Assembly (NCBI GenBank): GCA_934196725.1
Contig: CAKPWR010000031.1
Coordinates: 1-31,872, forward strand
DNA: 31,872 bases
Direction of reading: 5' to 3'
Origin: an uncultured Prevotella sp.
Lineage (GTDB): Bacteria; Bacteroidota; Bacteroidia; Bacteroidales; Bacteroidaceae
The translations under genes were made by a program, and so were the position numbers. Of the stretch, positions 7,025-15,087 are shown in pieces. The notes beneath the pieces are model-generated. The model saw nothing but the letters and a program-made list of their open reading frames with translations, made no database searches and was not told the DNA's origin. How positions within the stretch are numbered: the stretch's first letter is position 1; each line of letters starts with the position of its first letter.

Positions 7025-8317
7025 ATGGAGCAGCTACTTCACTACGTGTGGAAGCACAAACTCTTCCCACTCTCCCCTCTTACCACCACCGACCAGCGGC
7101 AGGTGGAAGTTATCGACCCCGGACTCCACAACCGCAATGCAGGGCCCGACTTCTTCAACGCCAAGCTGAAAATCAACGGAACCCTATGGGTGGGCAACGT
7201 GGAGATTCACGACAAGGCGAGCGACTGGTATCTTCATGGCCACGACAAGGACGAAAGATACGACAATGTGATACTGCACGTCTGCGGCATCATCGACCTC
7301 GACGCCAAAAACTCGAAGGGCGAACCTCTTGTGCAGATGCAGCTCAACATCCCCGAACACGTACTGAAACACTATCAGGAACTCTTAACCATCGACCAAT
7401 ATCCTCCTTGCTATCAAATCATTCCATCGCTCACCAGGCTCACCATCCACTCATGGATGAGCGCCCTGCAAACCGAACGGCTCTCGCAGAAAACGGAGGC
7501 GATAGAAGAGCGCGTCCGACAGTGCAACGGTGACTGGGAGAACGCCTACTTCGTGACCCTGGCGCGCAATTTCGGCTTCGGAATCAATGGCGAAGCCTTC
7601 GAGCAGTGGGCGCTGAACCTGCCGCTCAGAGCCGTGGACCATCACCGGGATGACCTCTTCCAGATAGAAGCCATCTTCATGGGTCAGGCGGGACTGCTGG
7701 AGCTGAACACCATCCCCGAAAGATATCAGAAAGACGCGCTGAATGATGGGTATTTCGCAAGATTGAGAAACGAATATCTCTATCTCTCGCATAAGTTCTC
7801 GATGCAGCCGATGGATTACAAGCTGTGGCGATTCCTGAGACTTCGCCCTCAGAACTTCCCTCATATCCGCATCTCGCAGCTTGCCAACCTTTATTATAAC
7901 CGCCGTGCCAGCCTCAGCCAGCTGCTGGAAGCCACCACGGTGAAGGAGGCGAAGAAGGTGCTTTCTACCAGCGTCACGGAGTATTGGGAAACCCATTACA
8001 CCTTCGGCAGCACGAGCATCAGGAACGAGAAGCACATCTCCCCCTTCTCGCTCAATCTGCTCATCATCAACACGGTAGTCCCTATCCTCTTCGCCTACGG
8101 CAGGCACCGCGGAGAAGAGAAATTCTGCGACCGCGCCTTCGATTTCCTGGAGGAGCTGAAGGCCGAAAACAACCACATAGTAAGGATGTGGCAGCAATGC
8201 GGCCTGGTGGTGGAAAACGCCGGCGACAGCCAGGCCCTCATCCAGCTGAAGAAGGAATACTGCGACAGGAAGGAATGCCTCCGCTGCCGCATCGGTTACG
8301 AATACCTGAAAAGGTAA
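7025..8317 (+). CDS. DUF2851 family protein
   Basis: The 430-residue product matches the DUF2851 family, common in Bacteroidetes and of unknown function. The conserved N-terminus includes LLHYVWKHKLF, IDPGLHNRNAGPDFFNAKL and VGNVEIHDKASDW, followed by a helical C-terminal part with RRASLSQLLEA and a Cys-containing tail, CDRKECLRCRIGYEYL. The ATG at 7025 is preferred over an upstream TTG at 6977, because the extra 16 residues come from the repeat region and the family starts near MEQLLHYVW. It lies in a plus-strand run with dprA and dusB, but gaps of 180-230 bp with repeats separate them. Confidence 0.85.
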   Translation: MEQLLHYVWKHKLFPLSPLTTTDQRQVEVIDPGLHNRNAGPDFFNAKLKINGTLWVGNVEIHDKASDWYLHGHDKDERYDNVILHVCGIIDLDAKNSKGEPLVQMQLNIPEHVLKHYQELLTIDQYPPCYQIIPSLTRLTIHSWMSALQTERLSQKTEAIEERVRQCNGDWENAYFVTLARNFGFGINGEAFEQWALNLPLRAVDHHRDDLFQIEAIFMGQAGLLELNTIPERYQKDALNDGYFARLRNEYLYLSHKFSMQPMDYKLWRFLRLRPQNFPHIRISQLANLYYNRRASLSQLLEATTVKEAKKVLSTSVTEYWETHYTFGSTSIRNEKHISPFSLNLLIINTVVPILFAYGRHRGEEKFCDRAFDFLEELKAENNHIVRMWQQCGLVVENAGDSQALIQLKKEYCDRKECLRCRIGYEYLKR

Positions 8318-8357
8318 AGGGGAAGAAGGAAAAAGAGAAGGAAAGACCGAGGAAGGA

Positions 8358-8450
8358 CCGAGCGATGAAATCGCTCGGAACTGTGGTTCAGAAATAAAGG
8401 AGCAAGCGTAGCCCCCTCGGGCTCCCGTTCCGAGCGATTCCATCGCTCGG
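8358..8450. repeat. REP-like element, CGAGCGAT family
   Basis: Two palindromes, CCGAGCGATGAAATCGCTCGG (8358-8378) and CCGAGCGATTCCATCGCTCGG (8430-8450), flank a smaller inverted pair, AGCCC/GGGCT (8410-8423). It lies between the DUF2851 gene and dprA. The family differs in sequence from those at 851 and 16065. Confidence 0.7.
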
Positions 8451-8496
8451 CCCCTCCCTCCTGTCCCCTTCTATAACCCCATAAAAGATAAAGATT

Positions 8497-9627
8497 ATGG
8501 CTGACCAACAGGAAATATTAAACACCATCCTCCTGACAAGGCTCAACTACTTCAGCCTTGCAGGAATGCTGGAGCTTTACAGAAGAACAGGCTCCGCCAC
8601 GCTCATCATGGAGCATAGAAACGACATCCGAAGCCTCCTCCCAGATGCCTCGGATAAGCTCGTGAACGCCCTCAAGAACTGCGACGAGGCGCGCAAACGC
8701 GCAGAAGTAGAACTGGAATACGACATCCGATACGGCATAGAACCGATAACGATGAACGACGACCGCTATCCCCAGCGACTCAAGGATTGCGACGACGCCC
8801 CTCTGATGCTCTTCTATAAAGGCAACGCCAACCTCAACCAGCAGCGGGTCATCAACATCATCGGAACCCGCCACTGCACCCCGTACGGCGAAGACCTCAT
8901 CCGCCGCTTCATCTCCGACCTGAAGCAGCTCTCCCCTCGTGTGCTCATCGTAAGCGGCTTGGCCTATGGCGTAGACATCGTGTCGCACCGACAGGCGCTC
9001 GCCTGCGGCTATGAAACCGTGGGCGTACTGGCTCATGGCCTCGACGACCTCTATCCCCGCCAACACAGGGATACGGCAGCGAGAATGATAGAACAGGGCG
9101 GATTGCTCACCGAATTCCTTACCCAGACAAACGCCGACAAGATCAACTTCGTGCGCCGCAACCGCATCGTGGCGGGAATGTCGGATGCCTGCATCCTGAT
9201 AGAGAGCGCTTCTCATGGCGGCGGTCTCATCACCTGCGGCATTTCGCAATCCTACGGCCGTGACGTCTTCGCCTTCCCAGGCAGAATAGGCGACCACTAC
9301 AGCGAAGGTTGCAACAACCTGATAAGGGACAATGGCGCCACTCTCATCACCAGCGCCGAGGATTTCGTGAAGGACATGCGCTGGCAGGATGACGCTACGC
9401 TGATGAGAGCCAAGCAGCAGGGCATCGAGCGCAGCCTCTTCCCGGAACTATCGCCCGAAGAGGAGCTCATCGTCCAAATCCTCTCCAGGACCAACGACCT
9501 GCAGATCAACATCATCAGCGTGAAGTCGAATATCGACATCGGTCGCCTCACCTCTATCCTATTTACGTTGGAGATGAAGGGCATCATCAGGACATTGGCA
9601 GGGGGAATGTATCATCTTTTGAAGTGA
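8497..9627 (+). CDS. dprA: DNA-processing protein DprA
   Basis: DprA (Smf) protects incoming single-stranded DNA and loads RecA during transformation. The 376-residue protein has the Rossmann-like core: NIIGTRHCTPYGEDLI, VSGLAYGVDIVSHRQAL, the dinucleotide-type AHGLDDLYPRQH, FVRRNRIVAGMSDACIL and ESASHGGGLIT. An N-terminal helical (SAM-like) region and a C-terminal winged-helix-like segment (residues of about 310-376) flank it. The length is typical. The stop codon TGA is itself part of the GTGAAGA repeat array that follows. Confidence 0.95.
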   Translation: MADQQEILNTILLTRLNYFSLAGMLELYRRTGSATLIMEHRNDIRSLLPDASDKLVNALKNCDEARKRAEVELEYDIRYGIEPITMNDDRYPQRLKDCDDAPLMLFYKGNANLNQQRVINIIGTRHCTPYGEDLIRRFISDLKQLSPRVLIVSGLAYGVDIVSHRQALACGYETVGVLAHGLDDLYPRQHRDTAARMIEQGGLLTEFLTQTNADKINFVRRNRIVAGMSDACILIESASHGGGLITCGISQSYGRDVFAFPGRIGDHYSEGCNNLIRDNGATLITSAEDFVKDMRWQDDATLMRAKQQGIERSLFPELSPEEELIVQILSRTNDLQINIISVKSNIDIGRLTSILFTLEMKGIIRTLAGGMYHLLK

Positions 9628-9690
9628 AGAGTGAAGAACGAAGAGTGAAGAATTCAAATGTGAAAAAATGAAGAATTCAAGTGTGAAATT
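9622..9690. repeat. GTGAAGA heptamer array, left arm of dprA-dusB gap
   Basis: Heptamers start within the last codons of dprA and continue to about 9690, ending in degenerate units. The first 32 nt (9622-9653) are the exact reverse complement of 9804-9835. Confidence 0.8.
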
Positions 9691-9733
9691 GCGCTTATTC
9701 CACTCTTTCTTCTTTTATTTCAAAAATTTGATG

Positions 9734-9741
9734 TAATTTTG
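9734..9741 (+). promoter_or_regulatory. Bacteroidetes -7 promoter box for dusB
   Basis: TAATTTTG matches TAnnTTTG. The leader of about 90 nt includes the right-hand heptamer arm, which ends five bases before the ATG. Confidence 0.55.
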
Positions 9742-9803
9742 CAGCCGCAAAAATGATAACAAAAAGAACACAGAGTACAATATATCCACAAAAGCTATTG
9801 GAT

Positions 9804-9835
9804 TCTTCACTCTTCGTTCTTCACTCTTCACTTAA
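9804..9835. repeat. GTGAAGA heptamers, right arm before dusB
   Basis: This is the exact reverse complement of 9622-9653 over 32 nt. It places a long inverted repeat around the dusB promoter and ends next to the dusB start codon. Confidence 0.8.
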
Positions 9836-9838
9836 CTC

Positions 9839-10825
9839 ATGAAAATAGGTAATATAGAATTTGGGCCTCAGCCCCTCTTCCTCGCTCCGATGGAAGACGT
9901 AACGGATATTGGCTTTCGCATGCTCTGCAAGCGATTCGGAGCTGCCATGGTTTATACTGAGTTCGTATCGGCAGAAGCCTTGGTGCGAAGCATCAAGAGC
10001 ACCGTCAGCAAGCTTACGATAAGCGATGAAGAGCGCCCTGTGGGCATTCAGATTTACGGCAGAACTACCGAGGACATGGTGGAAGCTGCAAAAATCGTGG
10101 AACAGGCGAAGCCGGATGTGATTGATATTAACTTCGGTTGTCCGGTGAAGAAGGTTGCCGGAAAGGGTGCCGGAGCCGGAATGCTCCGAAATATTCCACT
10201 GATGCTGGATATTACAAGAGAAGTGGTGAAGGCGGTAAACGTGCCCGTAACCGTGAAAACCCGACTGGGTTGGGATTGCGAGAACCTCATCATCACCGAA
10301 CTTGCCGAGCAGCTGCAGGATTGCGGAATCCAGGCGCTCACCATCCACGGCAGAACCCGAAGCCAGATGTATACGGGCGAAGCCGACTGGAGCCTCATCG
10401 GAGAGGTGAAGAACAATCCCCGCATCCATATTCCGATTATCGGTAACGGCGATATTACGACCCCGGAGGAAGCCAAGCTTGCTTTTGAGCGTTACGGCGT
10501 AGATGCGGTAATGATTGGTAGAGCCACCTTCGGAAGACCTTGGATTTTCAAGGAAATACGTGATTACCTGGATAATACGGGTGCTGCCCCATTAACCGTA
10601 GATGAGAAGATTGACCTCCTGGAGGAGCAGCTGCGCATCAACGTGGAGCGCATAGACGAGTACAGAGGCATTCTCCACACCCGTCGCCATCTTGCCGCCT
10701 CCCCTATCTTCAAGGGTATTCCTGATTTCCGCCAGACGAGAATCGCCATGCTGAGAGCCACTACCGTGGAGGAACTGAAAGAGATATTGAAGGAATGCCG
10801 CGAGAGAATCAAGGCAATACAATAA
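9839..10825 (+). CDS. dusB: tRNA-dihydrouridine synthase
   Basis: Dus enzymes use FMN and NADPH to reduce specific uridines in tRNA D-loops. The 328-residue TIM-barrel protein shows LAPMEDVTDIGFR at the start, DINFGCPVKKVAGKGAGAGM with the catalytic Cys, TVKTRLGWD, LTIHGRTRSQMYTGEADW and IIGNGDITTPEEA with the FMN-phosphate loop, then VMIGRATFGRPWIF. This is the DusB-type layout; the tRNA position modified is inferred only from the family. It ends at a bidirectional terminator shared with the convergent EVE gene. Confidence 0.93.
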   Translation: MKIGNIEFGPQPLFLAPMEDVTDIGFRMLCKRFGAAMVYTEFVSAEALVRSIKSTVSKLTISDEERPVGIQIYGRTTEDMVEAAKIVEQAKPDVIDINFGCPVKKVAGKGAGAGMLRNIPLMLDITREVVKAVNVPVTVKTRLGWDCENLIITELAEQLQDCGIQALTIHGRTRSQMYTGEADWSLIGEVKNNPRIHIPIIGNGDITTPEEAKLAFERYGVDAVMIGRATFGRPWIFKEIRDYLDNTGAAPLTVDEKIDLLEEQLRINVERIDEYRGILHTRRHLAASPIFKGIPDFRQTRIAMLRATTVEELKEILKECRERIKAIQ

Positions 10826-10830
10826 GAAAC

Positions 10831-10873
10831 AAAAAGGAGAATCCAACAGACACCTGTTAGTTTCTCCCTTTTT
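10831..10873. terminator. Bidirectional rho-independent terminator
   Basis: AAAAAGGAGAA pairs with TTCTCCCTTTTT, and inside them AACAG pairs with CTGTT around an ACAC loop. A T-run follows on either strand. It separates dusB from the convergent EVE-domain gene. Confidence 0.8.
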
Positions 10874-10876
10874 CTT

Positions 10877-11260
10877 TTAAAAGATTGACTTTATATAATC
10901 CATCAAATTTTCATTCTTATAGCTTGGAGTTTGAAGTGATCTACCACCCTTAAAACCATGCTTAATCAATACACTTTCATTCAATTGGTCTCCAGAATAT
11001 TCTGCAACCAACTTTAATCTAAAAGTAATATCCGTAGGAGCTTGCTCAAGCCAATATTCAGAATCCTCACGCTTACAATTATCGGCAACAACTTGAGTTT
11101 TAAATCTAACGTTTCTAGTATTTGACATAAACAAATATACTATATCTCCTACTTCAAAATTAGCTGTATTTACCCAACTAATAAATCCACTCTTTATCAA
11201 ACTCTTTGCGTGATTACATTTTTTCTCATTTGCAAAAGCAATCCACTCTTTATTCCCCAT
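10877..11260 (-). CDS. EVE-domain protein
   Basis: The 127-residue product fits the EVE (PUA-like) fold: EWIAFANEK, then WVNTANFEVGDIVYLFMSN, FKTQVVAD, an EYWLEQAPTDITFRLKLVAEY stretch, and a C-terminal HGFKGGRSLQTPSYKN with LMDYI. EVE domains bind modified bases in DNA or RNA and often accompany restriction or RNA-modification proteins, but none is adjacent. The ATG at 11260 is preferred over one at 11287 because the family begins with the W-I strand. It overlaps the preceding secreted-protein gene by 11 bp, so the two are translationally coupled. It is the last gene of an AT-rich four-gene run that differs in base composition from its neighbours, suggesting transfer. Confidence 0.72.
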   Translation of the reverse strand: MGNKEWIAFANEKKCNHAKSLIKSGFISWVNTANFEVGDIVYLFMSNTRNVRFKTQVVADNCKREDSEYWLEQAPTDITFRLKLVAEYSGDQLNESVLIKHGFKGGRSLQTPSYKNENLMDYIKSIF

Positions 11261-11711
11261 TGTTTGAAAAATATTTGATAATATCATCTATTGTTGCCTT
11301 AAACAACCTACCATAATCAGAACTTACACTATTAGGTGCCCATATCTTAAAACATTTTTGCCCTAATGTGCTACCATAAAAGAAAGTATATGTCAGTCCC
11401 ATCACTTCGAAATCAAAATGTTCACCAGACTTTGCTGTTTTTAAAGTTTCAGAAAAGTCTTTTAGATTTTTTACAGCAGTTTCCTTATCTCCCAACAACA
11501 AATTCACATCATCATGAAATTTTGAATTATTACGTAACGTTAGAGAATACACATCCCCTTTCTCTGTTGTAGACTTCATCAAACTGACAGAACCATTTGT
11601 AAACCCCTTTACCCTCTCTATTGAGCCAGACTTTTTTAATTGAGCATGACTGATAATTGGGCAAACACTTAAAATTAAGGATAAAAGAAGTATAACTTTA
11701 AATCTAAACAT
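11250..11711 (-). CDS. Secreted protein of unknown function
   Basis: The product (153 residues from the ATG at 11711; a TTG at 11717 is also possible) begins MFRFKVILLLSLILSVCPI and has a signal peptide ending around ISHAQ. The mature part has no motif I recognise; it includes SLTLRNNSKFHDDVNLLLGD and a YTFFYGS strand, and could be a small exported domain. There is no lipobox cysteine at the cleavage point. It starts about 23 bp after the GNAT gene and overlaps the EVE gene, an unusual pairing of an exported and a nucleic-acid-binding protein. Confidence 0.65.
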   Translation of the reverse strand: MFRFKVILLLSLILSVCPIISHAQLKKSGSIERVKGFTNGSVSLMKSTTEKGDVYSLTLRNNSKFHDDVNLLLGDKETAVKNLKDFSETLKTAKSGEHFDFEVMGLTYTFFYGSTLGQKCFKIWAPNSVSSDYGRLFKATIDDIIKYFSNNGE

Positions 11712-11734
11712 AATCAAAAATAATTATCAAATTA

Positions 11735-12331
11735 CTATTGTCTCATCCACAGCAAGTCAAAGTACATCAATCTGGTTGCCATTTTGATTGGCTGCCCCTT
11801 CTTTCCTCCTGTATATAAGAACTCCTGTTCTTCAGAGGTAAACAGAGGTTGAAAACCGTTTTTTTGATAGAAAGAGATTACTTCTGGAGCATTGATTGCA
11901 TCTACTATCACAAAGCGACAGCCAGACTTGTTGTCATGAGACATAAACCAACCCTTGATGAAATCAATGACTTCACTGCCTATTCCCTTTCCACAAAAAT
12001 CCTTGTTTACACCCAAACGACCGATAAGAATACCAGGGTATCTACGCAGAGGCTTTTCATGATGCGTAAGACTTTTCATATAATCCTTACGGCTTCTTGG
12101 CAAATCATAAATACGAATGCTATCATTAGAAACCGTAAAGGCACAAACGATTTTGGTGGGGTCATCATTCTTTCGAAAACAATATGATTTCCCCATCAAA
12201 TAATAAGCATAGCGTGTGGCATCATTCTTGAAAAAATCATCCAAATCTTCATTGCCACACGAGAATGGTTGACAGGTGGATAATAACTCATCTGTCAATT
12301 CACTAAAAAAGCATTGTGAACTCAGAAACAT
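11735..12331 (-). CDS. GNAT acetyltransferase, probable toxin-type
   Basis: The 198-residue protein has the N-terminal pattern of GNAT toxins, QPFSCGNEDLDDFFKNDA, and the acetyl-CoA loop IGRLGVNKDFCGKGIGSEV (about residues 103-121). These are followed by FVIVDAINAPEVISFYQKNGF, with the tyrosine used as general acid in the family. Toxic members acetylate aminoacyl-tRNA. The ATG at 12331 has a strong ribosome-binding site (AAAGGAGG) and sits 14 bp after the stop of the small antitoxin-like gene; the upstream in-frame start at 12391 would overlap it. The toxin role is inferred from gene order and family. Confidence 0.75.
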   Translation of the reverse strand: MFLSSQCFFSELTDELLSTCQPFSCGNEDLDDFFKNDATRYAYYLMGKSYCFRKNDDPTKIVCAFTVSNDSIRIYDLPRSRKDYMKSLTHHEKPLRRYPGILIGRLGVNKDFCGKGIGSEVIDFIKGWFMSHDNKSGCRFVIVDAINAPEVISFYQKNGFQPLFTSEEQEFLYTGGKKGQPIKMATRLMYFDLLWMRQ

Positions 12332-12345
12332 AAATGCCTCCTTTC

Positions 12346-12513
12346 TTATCTCATACCTGCCTTTTCCAAAATGCTGCGAGCCATTACACAAAAGGGATGT
12401 TCTTCGATATTTTTGAATCCCTTAAAGTTACGCTCGGCCTCTTCTGCATGGCGCAAAAACTCTTTTGCTTCTTTACCATGCAATGTTGGTATTGCTTTGA
12501 TTGCTGTTGCCAT
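12346..12513 (-). CDS. Small antitoxin-like protein paired with GNAT
   Basis: This 55-residue product starts MATAIKAIPTLHGKEAKEFL and continues with a charged helical segment (RHAEEAERNF) and a C-terminal ARSILEKAG. It is upstream of the GNAT gene with a 14-bp gap, the usual antitoxin-first order. It is too short for a full ribbon-helix-helix plus tail, but its composition fits an antitoxin. The ATG at 12513 has a Shine-Dalgarno site (TAGGAGA), which favours it over the longer start at 12546. I do not recognise a named family with certainty. Confidence 0.62.
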   Translation of the reverse strand: MATAIKAIPTLHGKEAKEFLRHAEEAERNFKGFKNIEEHPFCVMARSILEKAGMR

Positions 12514-12557
12514 AATCTTATCTCCTATCATTATGTCAACTGCCAACCTGTAACAAA

Positions 12558-12604
12558 GTTAACAGGTTAACAGTTAACAGCTGTTTTTCTATACTTTCCC
12601 CTTA
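12558..12604. repeat. TTAACAG heptamers, partial copy
   Basis: GTTAACAGGTTAACAG and TTAACAG are followed by a CTG, a T-run and a TATACTTTCCCC text matching the copies at 998 and 6882. It lies between ybeY and the antitoxin-like gene. Confidence 0.65.
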
Positions 12605-12618
12605 AAATAGAGGAAGCT

Positions 12619-13053
12619 TTACTTCTTCAATATCGAAGCACCTTCGAGCAGGGCGAGGGCCTTGTTCTCGTTCTCCTCCATGATTTCGCGCTCTCCCGGA
12701 CCCTTGTCGTTGATTCCGCAGAGGTGCAGGATGCCGTGGATGATGACACGGTGAAGCTCATCATCGTAGGTCTTGCCAAACTGCTCGGCATTGGTGCGGA
12801 CGGTATCGAGCGAAATCACGATGTCGCCGTTAATCACATCATCCTCATCGTAATCGAAGGTGATGACATCGGTATAGTAATCATGACCCAGATACTCGTT
12901 GTTCACTTCGAGAATCTTCTCGTCATCTACAAACATATAGCCAATCTCTCCCACCTTGCGGCCATGAGAGGCAGCTACCTTGCGAATCCAGGCACTGGTG
13001 TCGCGCTTCTTGATCTTTGGCATTTTCACGCCATCTACATTGTATGTTATCAT
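12619..13053 (-). CDS. ybeY: rRNA maturation RNase YbeY
   Basis: YbeY is a metal-dependent endonuclease acting in 16S rRNA 3'-end maturation and ribosome quality control. The protein shows IGYMFVDDEKILEVNNEYL, YYTDVITFDYD, GDIVISLDTV and the metal site HRVIIHGILHLCGINDKGPG, in which the usual third His of HxxxHxxxxxH is replaced by Asp. The ATG at 13053 is preferred over a TTG at 13059. Length (144 residues) is normal. It follows coaD on the same strand; the whole gap between them is an AT-rich heptamer element. Confidence 0.92.
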   Translation of the reverse strand: MITYNVDGVKMPKIKKRDTSAWIRKVAASHGRKVGEIGYMFVDDEKILEVNNEYLGHDYYTDVITFDYDEDDVINGDIVISLDTVRTNAEQFGKTYDDELHRVIIHGILHLCGINDKGPGEREIMEENENKALALLEGASILKK

Positions 13054-13056
13054 ACG

Positions 13057-13153
13057 CAATTCAATTTATAATTTATAATTTACAATTAATAATCAGGCTA
13101 CGCCAAGAGCCCACTATTAATTATTCATTATTAATTCTACATTATTCATTATT
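13057..13153. repeat. AT-rich heptamer element between coaD and ybeY
   Basis: The left part repeats AATTTAT/AATTTAC units, the right part TATTAAT/TATTCAT units, each with a period of 7 bp. Between them is a non-repeat core of about 25 bp (from CAGGCTACGCC to CCCAC). The element starts at the ybeY start codon and ends inside the coaD stop codon. Confidence 0.75.
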
Positions 13154-13634
13154 TCGCCTTTGGCAGGAATTCATCTACTTCTCTTCCGAAGAATCTCAAT
13201 TCCCTAACCAGCGTTGAGCTGATACTGCTGTATCTTGGGTCGGAAAACAGCAGGATGGTCTCTACGCCGCCCAACTGCTTATTGATGTCAGCCTGCTCCC
13301 TTTCGTACTCGAAATCCTTGGCAGAACGGACACCGCGAACCAGAAACCTGGCTCCCAGGCGATGCGCCAGGTCGATGGTGAGATCATCGTAGGCAACCAC
13401 CTCCAGACGATAGCCCTTGGATGCATCCGTCGCATCTACCAATTCTGCACATTCCTTCGGAAAAACCTTTCTGATATCCTCCACACGCTTCGAGATTTCC
13501 TCGCTGGCGTGCTTCAGCTTGCTCATCGCCACTGCAATCACGAGCTTGTCAAACATCGGCAGAGCACGCTCCGCAATGTTCTGATGTCCTATCGTAAATG
13601 GGTCGAATGTACCCGTAAATATTCCTATTCTCAT
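13149..13634 (-). CDS. coaD: Phosphopantetheine adenylyltransferase
   Basis: CoaD transfers AMP from ATP to 4'-phosphopantetheine, the penultimate step of coenzyme A synthesis. The 161-residue protein has the nucleotidyltransferase signature GIFTGTFDPFTIGHQNI, then FLVRGVRSAKDFEYE and the C-terminal YSSISSTLVREL, all standard for the family. Length is typical. It starts with an ATG directly abutting the heptamer element that fills the ruvB-coaD gap. Confidence 0.95.
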   Translation of the reverse strand: MRIGIFTGTFDPFTIGHQNIAERALPMFDKLVIAVAMSKLKHASEEISKRVEDIRKVFPKECAELVDATDASKGYRLEVVAYDDLTIDLAHRLGARFLVRGVRSAKDFEYEREQADINKQLGGVETILLFSDPRYSSISSTLVRELRFFGREVDEFLPKAK

Positions 13635-13776
13635 TACTTTGAACTTTGAGATTTGAACTTTGAACTTTATGATTACTTTGAACTTTATGATTTGCCTCCC
13701 TTCTCCTATTACTCTATAGGCGTTTCGGGAGTTTTACTAATCATAAAGTTCAAAGTTCCAAGTTCAATGTTCAATG
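13635..13776. repeat. AAAGTTC heptamer element B with inverted arms
   Basis: The left arm (ACTTTGA/GATTTGA units, about 13635-13690), the core (GCCTCCC to AGTTTTACTA) and the right arm (AAAGTTC units to about 13776) parallel the element at 2943-3101. The core shares CGGGAGTTTT and the junction CTAATCATAAAGTTC. It spans exactly from the coaD start codon to the ruvB stop codon. Confidence 0.8.
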
Positions 13777-14814
13777 TTAAACGTCAAACAAATCTCCCTG
13801 CATGATGTTGCTTGCATACGGATTCCTGCCCAGATGCTCATAGGCAAGCTTGGTTGCCATTCTGCCTCGTGGCGTACGCTTGATGAAACCCTCCATGATG
13901 AGGAATGGCTCGTAAACTTCCTCTACGGTGCCGCCATCCTCGCCGATAGCCGTGGCAATGGTGCTTACGCCTACCGGACCTCCACGGAACTTGTCGATGA
14001 TGGTGGTGAGAATCTTGTTGTCTATCTCGTCCAAGCCATACTGGTCGATGTTCAGCGCCTTCAGCGCCACCTGGGCAATCTCGAAGGTGATGGTTCCGTT
14101 GCCCTTCACCTGAGCGAAATCCCTGACTCTTCTGAGCAGCGAGTTGGCGATACGAGGGGTTCCGCGAGAACGGCGGGAGATTTCCACTGCCGCCTCATCC
14201 TCTATCGGCACCTTCAGGAGCATCGCACTTCGCTTGATAATCTTCTGAAGCGTCTCCGGGTCGTAATATTCCAGATGCAGATTGATGCCGAAACGGGCAC
14301 GAAGAGGAGCTGTGAGAAGTCCACTTCTCGTTGTCGCTCCCACGAGCGTAAACGGATTCAAGTCTATCTGGATGCTTCGAGCCGAAGGACCCTTATCTAT
14401 CATGATGTCGATGCGGTAATCCTCCATCGCCGAATAGAGATACTCCTCTACAACAGGCGAGAGGCGGTGGATTTCATCGATGAAAAGCACATCGTTTGGC
14501 TCCAGGGAGGTGAGGATTCCCGCCAGGTCGCCCGGCTTATCGAGCACTGGGCCTGATGTAATCTTGAATCCTACACCCAGTTCGTTGGCGATGATGTTGC
14601 TCAGCGTGGTCTTACCCAGTCCCGGAGGACCGTGCAAGAGGGTATGGTCGAGCGGTTCGCCACGATACTTGGCAGCCTCTACGAAGACTTCGAGATTATC
14701 CACCACGCCATTCTGACCGCTGAAGTCGGAGAACTTCAGTGGGCGCAGCGCCTTCTCGAATTCCTTTTCGGCAGGCGAAACCGTCTCTTGTCTTATATCA
14801 AAATCTTCGTTCAT
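13777..14814 (-). CDS. ruvB: Holliday junction DNA helicase RuvB
   Basis: RuvB is the hexameric AAA+ motor that drives branch migration of Holliday junctions with RuvA. The 345-residue protein has Walker [14 protein letters not shown], Walker [13 protein letters not shown], the sensor/arginine region [19 protein letters not shown], and a C-terminal winged helix ending in [19 protein letters not shown]. Its length is typical. A TAnnTTTG box at 14843-14850 precedes it, and it heads the ruvB-coaD-ybeY run. Confidence 0.97.
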   Translation of the reverse strand: MNEDFDIRQETVSPAEKEFEKALRPLKFSDFSGQNGVVDNLEVFVEAAKYRGEPLDHTLLHGPPGLGKTTLSNIIANELGVGFKITSGPVLDKPGDLAGILTSLEPNDVLFIDEIHRLSPVVEEYLYSAMEDYRIDIMIDKGPSARSIQIDLNPFTLVGATTRSGLLTAPLRARFGINLHLEYYDPETLQKIIKRSAMLLKVPIEDEAAVEISRRSRGTPRIANSLLRRVRDFAQVKGNGTITFEIAQVALKALNIDQYGLDEIDNKILTTIIDKFRGGPVGVSTIATAIGEDGGTVEEVYEPFLIMEGFIKRTPRGRMATKLAYEHLGRNPYASNIMQGDLFDV

Positions 14815-14842
14815 TCTATGACTATTATCGATAATATGGGTG

Positions 14843-14850
14843 CAAAGTTA
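14843..14850 (-). promoter_or_regulatory. Bacteroidetes -7 promoter box for ruvB
   Basis: The minus strand reads TAACTTTG, matching TAnnTTTG, 29 bp before the ATG at 14814. Confidence 0.6.
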
Positions 14851-14985
14851 CACATTTGTTGCGGAATTAAAGAAGAAAAGCCGAATTATTTTGCCCATGA
14901 TTTTGCACAATCCCAAAAGATTCGTGCAGATTTGCAAGCGTTACCCTATAAAAATGTTATAATTTATCATTTTCTTGCAGAATAA

Positions 14986-15017
14986 TTTGTTTATCCGATA
15001 GAAAAGACGTACTTTTG
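14986..15017 (+). promoter_or_regulatory. Full Bacteroidetes promoter of the symporter gene
   Basis: TTTG at 14986-14989 and TACTTTTG at 15010-15017 are separated by 20 bp, matching the -33/-7 consensus of the Bacteroidetes primary sigma factor. The leader to the ATG at 15088 is about 65 nt. Confidence 0.8.
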
Positions 15018-15087
15018 CACTCGATATTGAAAGCGAGGAAAGAAATAAATAAGAGAGAAATATCAGGATTTTAAAAGAAATAGAATT

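Noticed and set aside
11715..11722. TATTTTTG as a promoter box of the secreted-protein gene
   Set aside because: Transcription would start inside or after the start codon, and the gene follows the GNAT gene closely enough to share its transcript.
12332..12391. Longer start for the GNAT gene
   Set aside because: It would overlap the small antitoxin-like gene by 46 bp, and the strong ribosome-binding site precedes the ATG at 12331.
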